Assembly: GCF_011039205.1 (NCBI RefSeq)
Contig: NZ_JAAKEL010000004.1
Coordinates: 1-64,000 of the forward strand
Direction: 5' to 3'
DNA length: 64,000 nucleotides
Origin: Dysgonomonas sp. ZJ279
GTDB taxonomy: Bacteria > Bacteroidota > Bacteroidia > Bacteroidales > Dysgonomonadaceae
Part shown: positions 35,318 through 43,344 of the stretch, piece by piece
How positions within the stretch are numbered: position 1 is the first letter of the stretch
Layout of the letters: the number at the start of each line of letters is the position of its first letter
The notes under the pieces: generated by a model
What the model was told of the DNA's origin: nothing
The model's input: the letters and a program-made list of their open reading frames with translations, nothing else
Databases searched by the model: none
Position numbers and translations under genes: made by a program

Positions 35318-36733
35318 TTATGGAGAGGTTTTTGGCTGTGGATTATCCCAAATCTTTTTGTATCGATCATCATGATAAAAGATAACCGAATTATTGCGTG
35401 CACCCTCTCTATATTTCGAAATAATAATCTTGCCTCGGCCTTTCCACGGCTCATTTTTAGAATCTATCGCACCAGAGTCGTAGTAGTCGGGTTTGTGTAT
35501 GAATAGAACGATATCTGCATCTTGTTCGATATCTCCCGATTCCCTTAGATCCTCTAATTGAGGTTCTTTCACTGCAACACCTTTAATCGGTCTGCTTAGC
35601 TGTGAAAGCAGGATGATAGGGATATCTAATTCTTTCGTGAGATTCTTCAATTCACCAGTTATATAACCTATCTCGAGATAACGACTTGCGAATTTCAGAT
35701 TGGTTTTTATTAATCCCAGATAATCAATAATCATTACATCTAATTTATCCTTTCGCTTTAGTCTTCTTGCTTCAGACTTAATGTTATTTAAATATCGTAT
35801 ATTGTGATCATCGCCAATATTCAGCTTCATATCCCATAATTGTTTTGCTCTCTCATCCATAGCAGCCCATTCTTGCATATTCATTTGCCCGGTACGAAGA
35901 TTATACCCGTTAATACGATTATCTTCAAGTAAAAATCTATTTACAAGCTGTGTAGCTGTCATCTCAATAGATACGAAGAATACGTCTTTGTTATTCATTG
36001 ATGCTGCTTTTGCGAACGATAAAGCATTCTGAGTTTTCCCCATGCTTGGTCGTGCTCCTAAAACAATCAGATCAGGTGACATCCATCCTCCGGCAAACAC
36101 TTCGTCAAGCGAATGCAGACCTGTCGGTATTGCTATTTGAATGCCATTTTGCTTTAATTTTTGAATCATAGCTGCTTTATCAAGGGCTATGGTTAAGGCT
36201 TCTGGCATTCCAATAGACTTGGAAACTGTGGAACTTGTGACTAATTCTGTAAATGATTTTTCAAGACATTCGATCGTTTCGGCTATATCCTGTGTTTCAT
36301 CAAAAGCTTTTGCCTGTATCTCTGATGTTATTCGTATCAATTTTCTGGCTTGTGACTTTTGTTTAATGATTTGAGCATGAAAAATGATATGTGCAGAAGA
36401 TGCTACTTTTTCCGTCAATTCAGCTATATACAGGGGACCACCGATAAACTCCAGTTCACCCATTGCCTTTAGTTCTTCAACAACGGTGAGTATGTCGATG
36501 GGCTTTCTTTTTCCGCTCAAATTAAAAATTGCTTTGAATATTATTTGATGTATTTCAGTATAGAAATCATCGGATGTCAAAATATCTTCTATGTCTTGAT
36601 AAGCTTTAGATTCCATTAGCAATGCTCCGAGTATAGCAGACTCTAGCTCTATAGATTGAGGCTGTATTTTGCCTAGTGGCTCACTAATCAACAATTGTTG
36701 GTTTTTTGAATTGTTCTTGTGTCGATTTTTCAT
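35318..36733 (-). CDS. dnaB: Phage-encoded replicative DNA helicase, DnaB type
   Basis: 471 residues from the ATG at 36733, preceded by GAAGGAAAT; an in-frame TTG at 36751 is less likely. The N-terminal DnaB domain (SIELESAILGALLMESKAYQ) and the RecA-like C-terminal domain are complete. Walker A is ARPSMGKT near residue 228, Walker B is VMIIDYLGLI near residue 336, and the H4 motif LLSQLSRP follows. It would unwind phage DNA with the initiator gene just upstream, whose 3' end it overlaps by 50 bases. Sequence is typical of phage-encoded copies, and no primase is fused to it. Confidence 0.92.
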   Translation of the reverse strand: MKNRHKNNSKNQQLLISEPLGKIQPQSIELESAILGALLMESKAYQDIEDILTSDDFYTEIHQIIFKAIFNLSGKRKPIDILTVVEELKAMGELEFIGGPLYIAELTEKVASSAHIIFHAQIIKQKSQARKLIRITSEIQAKAFDETQDIAETIECLEKSFTELVTSSTVSKSIGMPEALTIALDKAAMIQKLKQNGIQIAIPTGLHSLDEVFAGGWMSPDLIVLGARPSMGKTQNALSFAKAASMNNKDVFFVSIEMTATQLVNRFLLEDNRINGYNLRTGQMNMQEWAAMDERAKQLWDMKLNIGDDHNIRYLNNIKSEARRLKRKDKLDVMIIDYLGLIKTNLKFASRYLEIGYITGELKNLTKELDIPIILLSQLSRPIKGVAVKEPQLEDLRESGDIEQDADIVLFIHKPDYYDSGAIDSKNEPWKGRGKIIISKYREGARNNSVIFYHDDRYKKIWDNPQPKTSP

Positions 36734-37616
36734 TATTATAATTTCCTTCAAATACTTTTACCCAGTTTTTACCATTATCGAATAACCAGTCAAATGTGGC
36801 TTTCCACATAGTTTTGTTATTTCCACGCAAGAAGTCAGAAGCTTCCATTTTTGTAAATAATTCCCGAATTACAATTTTATAATGAGTATCCTTGAATTGC
36901 TTTTCAAGTTCTTTAATCCGTACTCGCATTTTTTCTTTTCGTAATTCTGTTAATTTTAGAACTTTAGGAAAAGAAATACAGGTATCGTGGTAAATTGAAA
37001 TAATCTCTTTGTAATTTATGGGTTTTATTTTCGTATGTTTATCTGCTTCTTTTTTTGATTGCAAACTTTCGCTAATTAAAAAAAAATTCTGATTGGGATT
37101 TGCAAGTAATAAATTAGAATGATTTTTACAATCTACGTTAGTAGATAATAAATTAGAAACTTTATTTTCCTTTACTTTACTTTGTGGGATTTCTGTAACA
37201 GAAATCCCACCACTGTCGCTAATATCGCTGTGAAACTTACAGTTAGATTGTGATTGTTTTTCAGCTTTAAGCTTTGCCCTATTGCGTTTTTCGTATACAG
37301 GAGCCAATCTTTCTTTAAGAGATTTTGAATAAATAATACCGTTTTTTCGAACTAAAAGGTGTAATCGATAGCAATAATCAAGGATGTCTAATATTTCTGT
37401 TACAGAAATACCAAAGTCACCTGCAACAAGCTCTATTTCTATTTCTTCGTCTTGCATTTCATTGTCCTCTAAACCAGTTAAATACTCTAGTAACATACAC
37501 CATGTTCCGTAACCAAGAATACCGAATTTTGATCGTAAAGCTTTTATTTTCCGATCATCTCTCATATCTCTATCGTGCGAGAAATAATCAGCATTGTTTT
37601 TTTTAGGTCTCGCCAT
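36684..37616 (-). CDS. Phage replication initiator, DUF4373 (Lin1244/Lin1753) N-terminal domain
   Basis: 310 residues. The N-terminal 90 residues, opening with MARPKKNNADYFSHDRDMRD and including LRSKFGILGYGTWCMLLEYL, are the Lin1244/Lin1753 domain found in phage replication proteins. The middle is low in complexity. The C-terminal part (MEASDFLRGNNKTMWKATFDWLF) resembles the DnaD-like domain of helicase loaders and initiators. With dnaB overlapping it downstream, it would open the origin and load the helicase. Confidence 0.85.
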   Translation of the reverse strand: MARPKKNNADYFSHDRDMRDDRKIKALRSKFGILGYGTWCMLLEYLTGLEDNEMQDEEIEIELVAGDFGISVTEILDILDYCYRLHLLVRKNGIIYSKSLKERLAPVYEKRNRAKLKAEKQSQSNCKFHSDISDSGGISVTEIPQSKVKENKVSNLLSTNVDCKNHSNLLLANPNQNFFLISESLQSKKEADKHTKIKPINYKEIISIYHDTCISFPKVLKLTELRKEKMRVRIKELEKQFKDTHYKIVIRELFTKMEASDFLRGNNKTMWKATFDWLFDNGKNWVKVFEGNYNNEKSTQEQFKKPTIVD

Positions 37617-37619
37617 AAT

Positions 37620-37799
37620 CTACTTAAATTCTAATTTGTTTTGCCTTCTACGCTTGAGCTCATTTTCGTATTGAATAAGAGCCTTTTTCACCCTTTCGGC
37701 TGTTCTCATTAATCCATAATCATGAAAGGATAATTTATGCTTACACCTGATTATCCCGTGTCTAATTTCATCGGTTGTAAAATCTTTTATTGTTTTCAT
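37620..37799 (-). CDS. Small hypothetical prophage protein, 59 residues
   Basis: An ATG at 37799 followed by 59 codons: MKTIKDFTTDEIRHGIIRCK and a basic C-terminus (YENELKRRRQNKLEF). Two helices of mixed charge are likely. It lies 3 bases from the DUF4373 gene start, so it would be cotranscribed as the first replication-region gene. No family recognised; possible early regulatory or DNA-binding protein. Confidence 0.5.
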   Translation of the reverse strand: MKTIKDFTTDEIRHGIIRCKHKLSFHDYGLMRTAERVKKALIQYENELKRRRQNKLEFK

Positions 37800-38287
37800 T
37801 TTTTTATCACTTTAAAAATTTGGAACTATCAATATATGAAGCCATTTTACCATGTCTGATAGAATAATTATTAAACCGCATAATTAAAGGATTCATTGTA
37901 TTTAACTCATAGGATATTTATTCTTTTTCTTTTCTTTCCGAATCTTCTTCTTCATTCTTGCGTATGTAATCACTGTTAGATAATAATTTTAAACGGCTCT
38001 CATTTTTGTCGGATTTATATACTTTCCTAGACCTGAAAAGCTATATATAATTTCACTTTCTCAAATTTGTATTATGAATGTACAAATGATTAAATATCCG
38101 GCTTGTATGTTTTTTATATGTGCACCTCATGCTCTGCCAGATGAGCAATACATCCAAAATGACAGGCATTCCTATCAGTCACCTGAAATGATTTTCAATT
38201 GTCAAATAATTGTTTTTTCAATTAATGTGGGTATACTATAGTATCATTTCAAAGGAAACTCTAAGATATCTTTGTATTTGTCACACC
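37800..38287. other. Intergenic part of the prophage early region
   Basis: Mostly non-coding and A/T-rich. A minus-strand frame of about 38 residues ending in KNEEEDSERKEKE lies at about 37920-38045 but has no start codon. No other gene seen. Confidence 0.4.
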
Positions 38288-38437
38288 CTATATCATATAT
38301 AGAATCTGCCTCTTATCGATTTTAGCTTCTTTATCATATATCCACCATTTGATGTATAAGACTGAGAAGATTATTAGCAAGCTTATAAATATGGCAGTAA
38401 TAGTATATCCGTTTGTCTTAGTTTTATTCTTTTTCAT
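38288..38437 (-). CDS. Small single-span membrane protein
   Basis: 49 residues: a basic start (MKKNKTKTNG) followed by one hydrophobic helix (YTITAIFISLLIIFSVLYIK) and a short charged tail. The layout fits a small membrane protein with an inside N-terminus. Small proteins of this sort are common in phage early regions. No family recognised and no clear ribosome-binding site, so translation is uncertain. Confidence 0.4.
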   Translation of the reverse strand: MKKNKTKTNGYTITAIFISLLIIFSVLYIKWWIYDKEAKIDKRQILYMI

Positions 38438-38671
38438 AGCGATTCATTTCTTATCTAGTCTACAACACATTTAGTACTACTGAATTCTACATTATCTCTT
38501 ATAGTTATGCTTCAACGTTGGTGAGAATATGCTGTTAGAATTGAGATCTATTGTTATACGAATCACATCTAATACATAAGTGACTTCATTGATACTATAA
38601 GCTATTGATACATCAAATTTCGCTTATACATAATTTGCCTATCTCATTGCTAAATGATATTTATATATTAA

Positions 38672-38703
38672 TTGCTTCTATTTACTTAAATCTCTTATCT
38701 TTG
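38672..38703 (+). promoter_or_regulatory. Promoter of the prophage repressor gene
   Basis: TTG at 38672-38674, 21-base spacer, TATCTTTG at 38696-38703, close to the Bacteroidota consensus. A transcript would begin near 38710 and have a leader of about 235 bases that runs through the operator sites. Confidence 0.55.
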
Positions 38704-38723
38704 CAAGTGTATAAGTTTTTTAC

Positions 38724-38790
38724 ACTGTATAAATGTACAGTTAAATACAGTAAAAAAAGTAAATGAATAAAGTATTTTACTGTATTTAAC
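38724..38790. promoter_or_regulatory. Cluster of TACAGT operators upstream of the LexA-type repressor
   Basis: Two symmetric sites. ACTGTA/TACAGT with 6 bases between, 38724-38741, is the first. The second is a perfect 16-bp inverted repeat, GTTAAATACAGTAAAA at 38740-38755 and its complement at 38775-38790, with 19 bases between. All four arms contain the same core (TACAGT). A dimeric repressor would bind; the best candidate is the protein encoded at 38946. See also the two copies at 38927-38944. Confidence 0.75.
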
Positions 38791-38926
38791 ATTATTTAAC
38801 TGCTCAACTGCTTTGATTTCATATAAAATATAGGTAACAAAAATATAAAGAAGAACTTAACGCATTTCAATCGTAAAAAAAACAGAAGCAATATAGAAGG
38901 TAAGGTATTGATTACAAATACAAGTA

Positions 38927-38944
38927 TACAGTAATTTACAGTAA
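38927..38944 (+). promoter_or_regulatory. Direct repeat TACAGTAA x2 next to the repressor start
   Basis: TACAGTAA occurs at 38927-38934 and again at 38937-38944, starting exactly ten bases apart (one helical turn) and ending one base before the ATG. Same core as the upstream operators. This would let the repressor control its own gene. Confidence 0.6.
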
Positions 38945-38945
38945 T

Positions 38946-39659
38946 ATGAAGACAATCGGTAGCATAATTTTAAATTCTATTTTAGCAAATGAAAAAATAA
39001 ATGCAAATCAATTTGCGGAGTCAATAGGTTTATCAAGAACTCAGCCGATATATGATATCCTGAATGGAAAGGTAAAAAAAATAACTCCTAATTATGCGCG
39101 CAAAATTCTCTCTGTATATTCACACTATGACTATAGCTGGCTTATTTCTGGGGAAGGTAAAATGCTGAAACAAGATTTAATTATTTTGAATACAACCCCT
39201 ATTTCTATGTCTGAGTTTAAAATGATACCCTTGGTTCCTATTCGCGCTCGTGCTGGTTATCTTTCTGGCTATGGAGATGGTGCTTATATACAAGAATTAC
39301 CGACAATACCGGTAATTACAGATCGTACTTTTCACGGAAAGTATATGTGTTTCGAAGTAGAGGGGGATAGCATGGATAACGATTCGCGAAGTGCTATCTG
39401 TGATGGTGATATTATACTAGGGAGGGAAGTGAAAAAAGATTTATGGAGATGCAAGTTGTATTACAGAGACTGGTATTTTGTCATAGTGCACAAGGAGGGA
39501 ATCATGATAAAACAAATAGTAGACCATGATATGGAAAAAGGAACAATTACTTGCCATTCTTTAAACCCTATTTATGGAGATGATTTCAAATTACAGCTTA
39601 ATGATGTCCATGAATTATATAATGTTATTAAGATCGCAGACAGATCAATGAGAAAATAG
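38946..39659 (+). CDS. LexA/CI-type phage repressor with S24 peptidase domain
   Basis: 237 residues. Residues 1-75 are a helix-turn-helix domain (NQFAESIGLSRTQPIYDILN). A hinge carries the Ala-Gly cleavage site at 103-104 (RARAGYL). The S24 peptidase domain has the catalytic Ser142 in EGDSMDN and Lys189 in IMIKQIV. Such repressors cleave themselves upon RecA activation, so the prophage-like block is probably induced by DNA damage. It is divergent from the early genes and surrounded by TACAGT half-sites. All key residues are present. Confidence 0.88.
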   Translation: MKTIGSIILNSILANEKINANQFAESIGLSRTQPIYDILNGKVKKITPNYARKILSVYSHYDYSWLISGEGKMLKQDLIILNTTPISMSEFKMIPLVPIRARAGYLSGYGDGAYIQELPTIPVITDRTFHGKYMCFEVEGDSMDNDSRSAICDGDIILGREVKKDLWRCKLYYRDWYFVIVHKEGIMIKQIVDHDMEKGTITCHSLNPIYGDDFKLQLNDVHELYNVIKIADRSMRK

Positions 39660-40189
39660 AGGTTGGGAAATAAATGAGGAGAACAACTATAAAATTACGA
39701 TATGAAATGAGCTATTATTATATATATTTTATTTATGAACTATGAAAATCAAAAAATACTTTTAATTCTATTGCAACTTTACTACTATTAGGTTACATCA
39801 CAGTAAACTGTAGAGAGTTTTGGTTGTAATAAATGGGAATACTCAGATATCTCAAGAATAGTTGTAGAATGCTATTAAAAGTAAAATTCAATACCTTGAT
39901 TAATTTATTTCTAATATGTTATAAAATATTACCTATGTAATTCTTATGCGTAAACCCCGATTCAGAAATATTTCCATTCCAGAAGTTATATTTCTCTAAA
40001 TATGTAAATCTATCGTCCATGACTGAAATTATTTCTTAAAATATAAAATTATTCTTTCATATAATCTTTACAATGAAAGCTCATTGATACAATATATTAT
40101 GACGAAAATTGGCGAAAAGTCCGAGTGGGTTTATTCGTGGGACTGATTTTTTTATTCAACACATTGATATTAAGTGTGTTGATCTTTAG
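39660..40189. other. Intergenic debris after the repressor
   Basis: No intact gene. An inverted repeat with 8-bp arms (TCAACACA at 40156-40163, complement at 40175-40182) is present and may be an IS end or a weak terminator. Nothing else identified. Confidence 0.4.
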
Positions 40190-40390
40190 GTTCAATTTCG
40201 TCCAATTATCAATGGCTAAGAAACGATGTGCCGATAGTAGGTGCTCCTAATGTAGCGACTTACACCACAACCGTTGGTTGGTGACACTTCAGGCACTTAC
40301 ATCACGTCTGACAATGAGAGCAGACTTCGCACAATTGGCAACGAATACGTAGGCATATACTTTCACTACATCGGGCACAGTAAGTAATAG
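40190..40390 (+). pseudogene. Remnant of an Ig-like repeat surface protein
   Basis: Translating the plus strand gives YQWLRNDVPIVGAPNVATYT, followed after a frameshift by DTSGTYITSDNESRL. This is the pattern of Ig-like repeats in Bacteroidota adhesins and gliding-associated surface proteins (YQWxRNxxxIxGAxxxTYT then TSGTYI). Only one repeat unit is seen and no start. A scrap of a large surface protein, next to a transposase remnant that may have caused its loss. Confidence 0.5.
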
Positions 40391-40409
40391 CTCGTCTCCT
40401 ATACTATTG

Positions 40410-40850
40410 TTATAGACACGCCTTAGGGTACATATCCGATAATAATATTACTACGGCATGTAGAGCTACGGTTGTATACAATTCATTTAAATGATAACCA
40501 ATCTGATATAAATCATGGTGATTGCCTGAAATAGGTGACGATATGGCTATCGGTATGCATTGATTATATGTCATATAGAGTGTATTAGTTGTTTTGTTCA
40601 TTTTGCGGGTTTGAAATTCAACCTGTTCACCTCCACACAAAGATCTGGTATGACTTACATCAATGGATGATACAGATGAATCCAATTTTGATTTATTATT
40701 TTCCAAAATATGTACCCATGAACTTTTCCATTCTCCATTTTTACTCCATTTACGAAAATGCTAATAAACAGTTTTATAACTCAATACAACATATAAAAAC
40801 AAACTGGTAACCGGAAGCATATACCATTGAATACCTGTTTTAAGTTTGTA
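40410..40850 (-). mobile_element. IS5-type transposase remnant
   Basis: Minus-strand translation reads YKLKTGIQWYMLPVTSLFLY, then TVY-stop-HFRKWSKNGEWKSSW, then the core IDVSHTRSLCGGEQVEFQTR, and KTTNTLYMTYNQCIPIAISS with SGNHHDLYQI. The order and the motifs (TGIQWxMLP, YxxFRKWSKNG, D-x-SHT, GNHHDLY) are those of IS5-group DDE transposases. An in-frame stop (near 40762) and loss of the C-terminal Glu region make it inactive. The D of the first catalytic position is present. Terminal inverted repeats were not found. Confidence 0.75.
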
Positions 40851-41336
40851 TAAGACGCTATTTGTCAATCATATAAGACAACTATTTGTCTCATATCCTC
40901 GTTTTGCTGTTGACAAATGAGGCGATATTTCATTTTCTATTATATCTTTGCTTAGTACTTTGTACATAAAGAAGTGTTGATGATTAGTTGTTTAGCGATT
41001 ACTAAACTAACACTTACTTATTATATCAACAATTTTAAATTAGTCTAGAAGACTTCCTATTCACATATTCCATTCTTCTATTTTCCTATAGTTTTGTGTA
41101 TCCAAGAATACAAATATAGATAGATTATAGGAAAACAGTATAAACGACCTATTCCAAGAGCAAACCAATGCGACCAATGCTTCGAAATATGCTATTCTGG
41201 CCAATGAAGCCAATTCTCTTTTTTCAAGATTAAGTTCTGTTACCTCCTTCACTTCCGAAAGCATAATACGACTTATTCAAGAGATAAAATAGACGAACTT
41301 ATACAAAATAAGATACGACACATCTCTAAAAAGTTC
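40851..41336. other. Intergenic stretch upstream of susR
   Basis: About 490 bases. A short repeated pattern (CTATTTGTC twice near 40858-40890) is visible. No convincing gene. Confidence 0.4.
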
Positions 41337-41344
41337 TATCTTTG
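41337..41344 (+). promoter_or_regulatory. Putative -7 element of the susR-like gene
   Basis: TATCTTTG matches TAnnTTTG and lies 34 bases before the ATG at 41379. No good TTTG at the proper distance. The gene thus seems to have its own promoter, separate from susC. Confidence 0.45.
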
Positions 41345-41378
41345 TTATGTAAATCGAATCTACCATAAAGGACAAATA

Positions 41379-43031
41379 ATGAAACATTTTGTTTTCTCCA
41401 TTTTTTATTTGCTATTTGCAATTGGTTCAATCTCTGCTGAATCAAGGTTAGACTCATTGTTGATTGAATTGGATAATACTTTACTAAATGAAAAAGAATA
41501 CACCATACAGAAAGAAGCATATATTAACAAATACAAACAACAGCTTGATAAACAAAATATAAATGATGAGAATAAATATCTGATTTACCAAAATCTCTCC
41601 AAAGAATATGAGGCTTTTGTATTTGATTCTGCCTATTTATACTCTCAAAAAGCGATTGATATTGCGCAAAAATTAGGTAATAAAAATTGGCTTCATCAAA
41701 GTAAAATACAAATGGCACGTATTCAGGCTAAAGCCGGAATATTCACCAGAGCGATTGAAATTCTCAACGCAATAAACAGTAAGGAATTAACCAAAGATCA
41801 GCTGATTGACTATTATTACACATATGCCGATTCCTATATTTACTGGCTTGAGTATCAGAATGGATTTGATATTCAGAATTTAATAGAAAAACGAAGAAAC
41901 TATCAGGATTCATTATTGCAGGCAGTAGAAACAAACACCTATGAACACGCTATTAATTATGGAACACGCTACATCGAGATAAATGACTTTAAGAATGCAG
42001 AAAGAGTTCTATTCCCTTATTTCTCAAATGTAAAACCCGACACAAGGAACTATGCAATTCTCACATCTATATTTGCATATTTTTATGAACAAAAGGGAGA
42101 TCGGGAGCAGCAAAAAATATATTTAGCCATGTCTGCAATTGCAGATATAAGGGCTTCGGTAAAAGAAAACACATCATTGCGTACCCTCGCTGTTTTATTG
42201 TTTGAAGAAGGCGATGTAAAAAGAGCTAATAATTATATAAAAAAGAGTTTGGATGATGCAAATTTCTATAATGCACGGTTAAGAAATATTCAAACGTCCA
42301 GACTCCTACCCATTATTGATAAGGCATACCAACTAGACAGAGAATATCAGCAAGATAAGCTCAGGACTTTGCTTATTATCGTTAGTCTCTTATCTTGTAT
42401 TCTGCTCGTAGCCATCTATTTTGTAGTGAAACAAGTAAGAAGATTATCAAAAGCAAAGAATGAAATAGAACAGATTAATTCACGTTTGAGTATATTAAAT
42501 GAGGATTTGAAAATTGCGAATGAAAATCAAAACCATACAAATCTTTCCCTTGCCGAAGCAAACCGCATTAAAGAGCAATTTATAGGCAGCTTTCTTGAAA
42601 TTTGTACCCAGTACATTGATAAACTCGATGCTTTTAAAATTACTGTAAATCGAAAGATTAAAGCCGGACAAACAAATGAGATACTGAAGATGACATCTGC
42701 ATCGGAAGATTCTGTTCGTGAGTTAAAGGAATTATATACTAATTTCGATAATGCATTCCTAAACATCTACCCCAACTTTGTTGAGGAATTTAACAAATTG
42801 CTCAGACAAGAAGAACGTTATGCCGTAAACAACGAAAAAATACTGAACCAAGAACTTCGTGTATTTGCATTGATACGTTTAGGTATAACAGATAGCAATA
42901 AAATAGCTACCTTTCTACATTATACACTTCGCACAATCTACAATTACAGAAGTAAAGTAAAATCGAAAGTGCTGAATCAGGAAATTGATTTTGAAGAAGC
43001 GATAAGGCATATTTCCACGCCAAAAAGCTAA
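41379..43031 (+). CDS. susR: SusR-like membrane-spanning transcriptional regulator (DUF6377)
   Basis: 550 residues, close to the length of B. thetaiotaomicron SusR. Order: signal peptide (residues 1-20), a periplasmic TPR-like sensor region of helical repeats (about 50-320), one transmembrane helix (LRTLLIIVSLLSCILLVAIY, about 327-350), a coiled coil, and a C-terminal helix-turn-helix near 500-540 (LGITDSNKIATFLHYTLRTI). SusR senses maltose or larger starch fragments in the periplasm and activates the sus genes. It lies directly upstream of susC in the same direction, so I infer the same role. Which sugar binds cannot be read from the sequence. Confidence 0.85.
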   Translation: MKHFVFSIFYLLFAIGSISAESRLDSLLIELDNTLLNEKEYTIQKEAYINKYKQQLDKQNINDENKYLIYQNLSKEYEAFVFDSAYLYSQKAIDIAQKLGNKNWLHQSKIQMARIQAKAGIFTRAIEILNAINSKELTKDQLIDYYYTYADSYIYWLEYQNGFDIQNLIEKRRNYQDSLLQAVETNTYEHAINYGTRYIEINDFKNAERVLFPYFSNVKPDTRNYAILTSIFAYFYEQKGDREQQKIYLAMSAIADIRASVKENTSLRTLAVLLFEEGDVKRANNYIKKSLDDANFYNARLRNIQTSRLLPIIDKAYQLDREYQQDKLRTLLIIVSLLSCILLVAIYFVVKQVRRLSKAKNEIEQINSRLSILNEDLKIANENQNHTNLSLAEANRIKEQFIGSFLEICTQYIDKLDAFKITVNRKIKAGQTNEILKMTSASEDSVRELKELYTNFDNAFLNIYPNFVEEFNKLLRQEERYAVNNEKILNQELRVFALIRLGITDSNKIATFLHYTLRTIYNYRSKVKSKVLNQEIDFEEAIRHISTPKS

Positions 43032-43194
43032 TATTGTATTCTATTTTTTACTTCAAACGAATATCCACAAGTTACATAAGCTGATTTTAGGAATTAGATT
43101 ACTGGTCTATATATCAGTAGTTTATTTGCATATCATTTTTACTAAAAGTTACTTAGCTATTTACTTACACGCTATATTAGTGCATTTACCTCAT

Positions 43195-43202
43195 TATATT
43201 TG
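43195..43202 (+). promoter_or_regulatory. Putative -7 element of the sus operon
   Basis: TATATTTG matches TAnnTTTG in the 313-base gap before susC. The transcript would begin near 43210 and carry a leader of about 135 bases. The weak -33 region fits a promoter that needs the SusR-like activator. Confidence 0.45.
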
Positions 43203-43344
43203 CTGGCAACCTTTCAATATTTAATAACCATCAAATGAAAATATACCCATGAAAATAAATTAACCACATTACCCACTTACCGGGGCTACTTCATTCTAAA
43301 AGTCAACCACGAAAAATACTACCTATATTAAATTATTAATACAT

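Noticed and set aside
37920-38045. Minus-strand frame ending in NEEEDSERKEKE
   Set aside because: No start codon and an in-frame stop just upstream; not enough to call a gene.
39800-39811. ACAGTAAACTGT as a seventh repressor operator
   Set aside because: Lies 140 bases downstream of the repressor gene and lacks the longer TACAGTAA context; may be chance.
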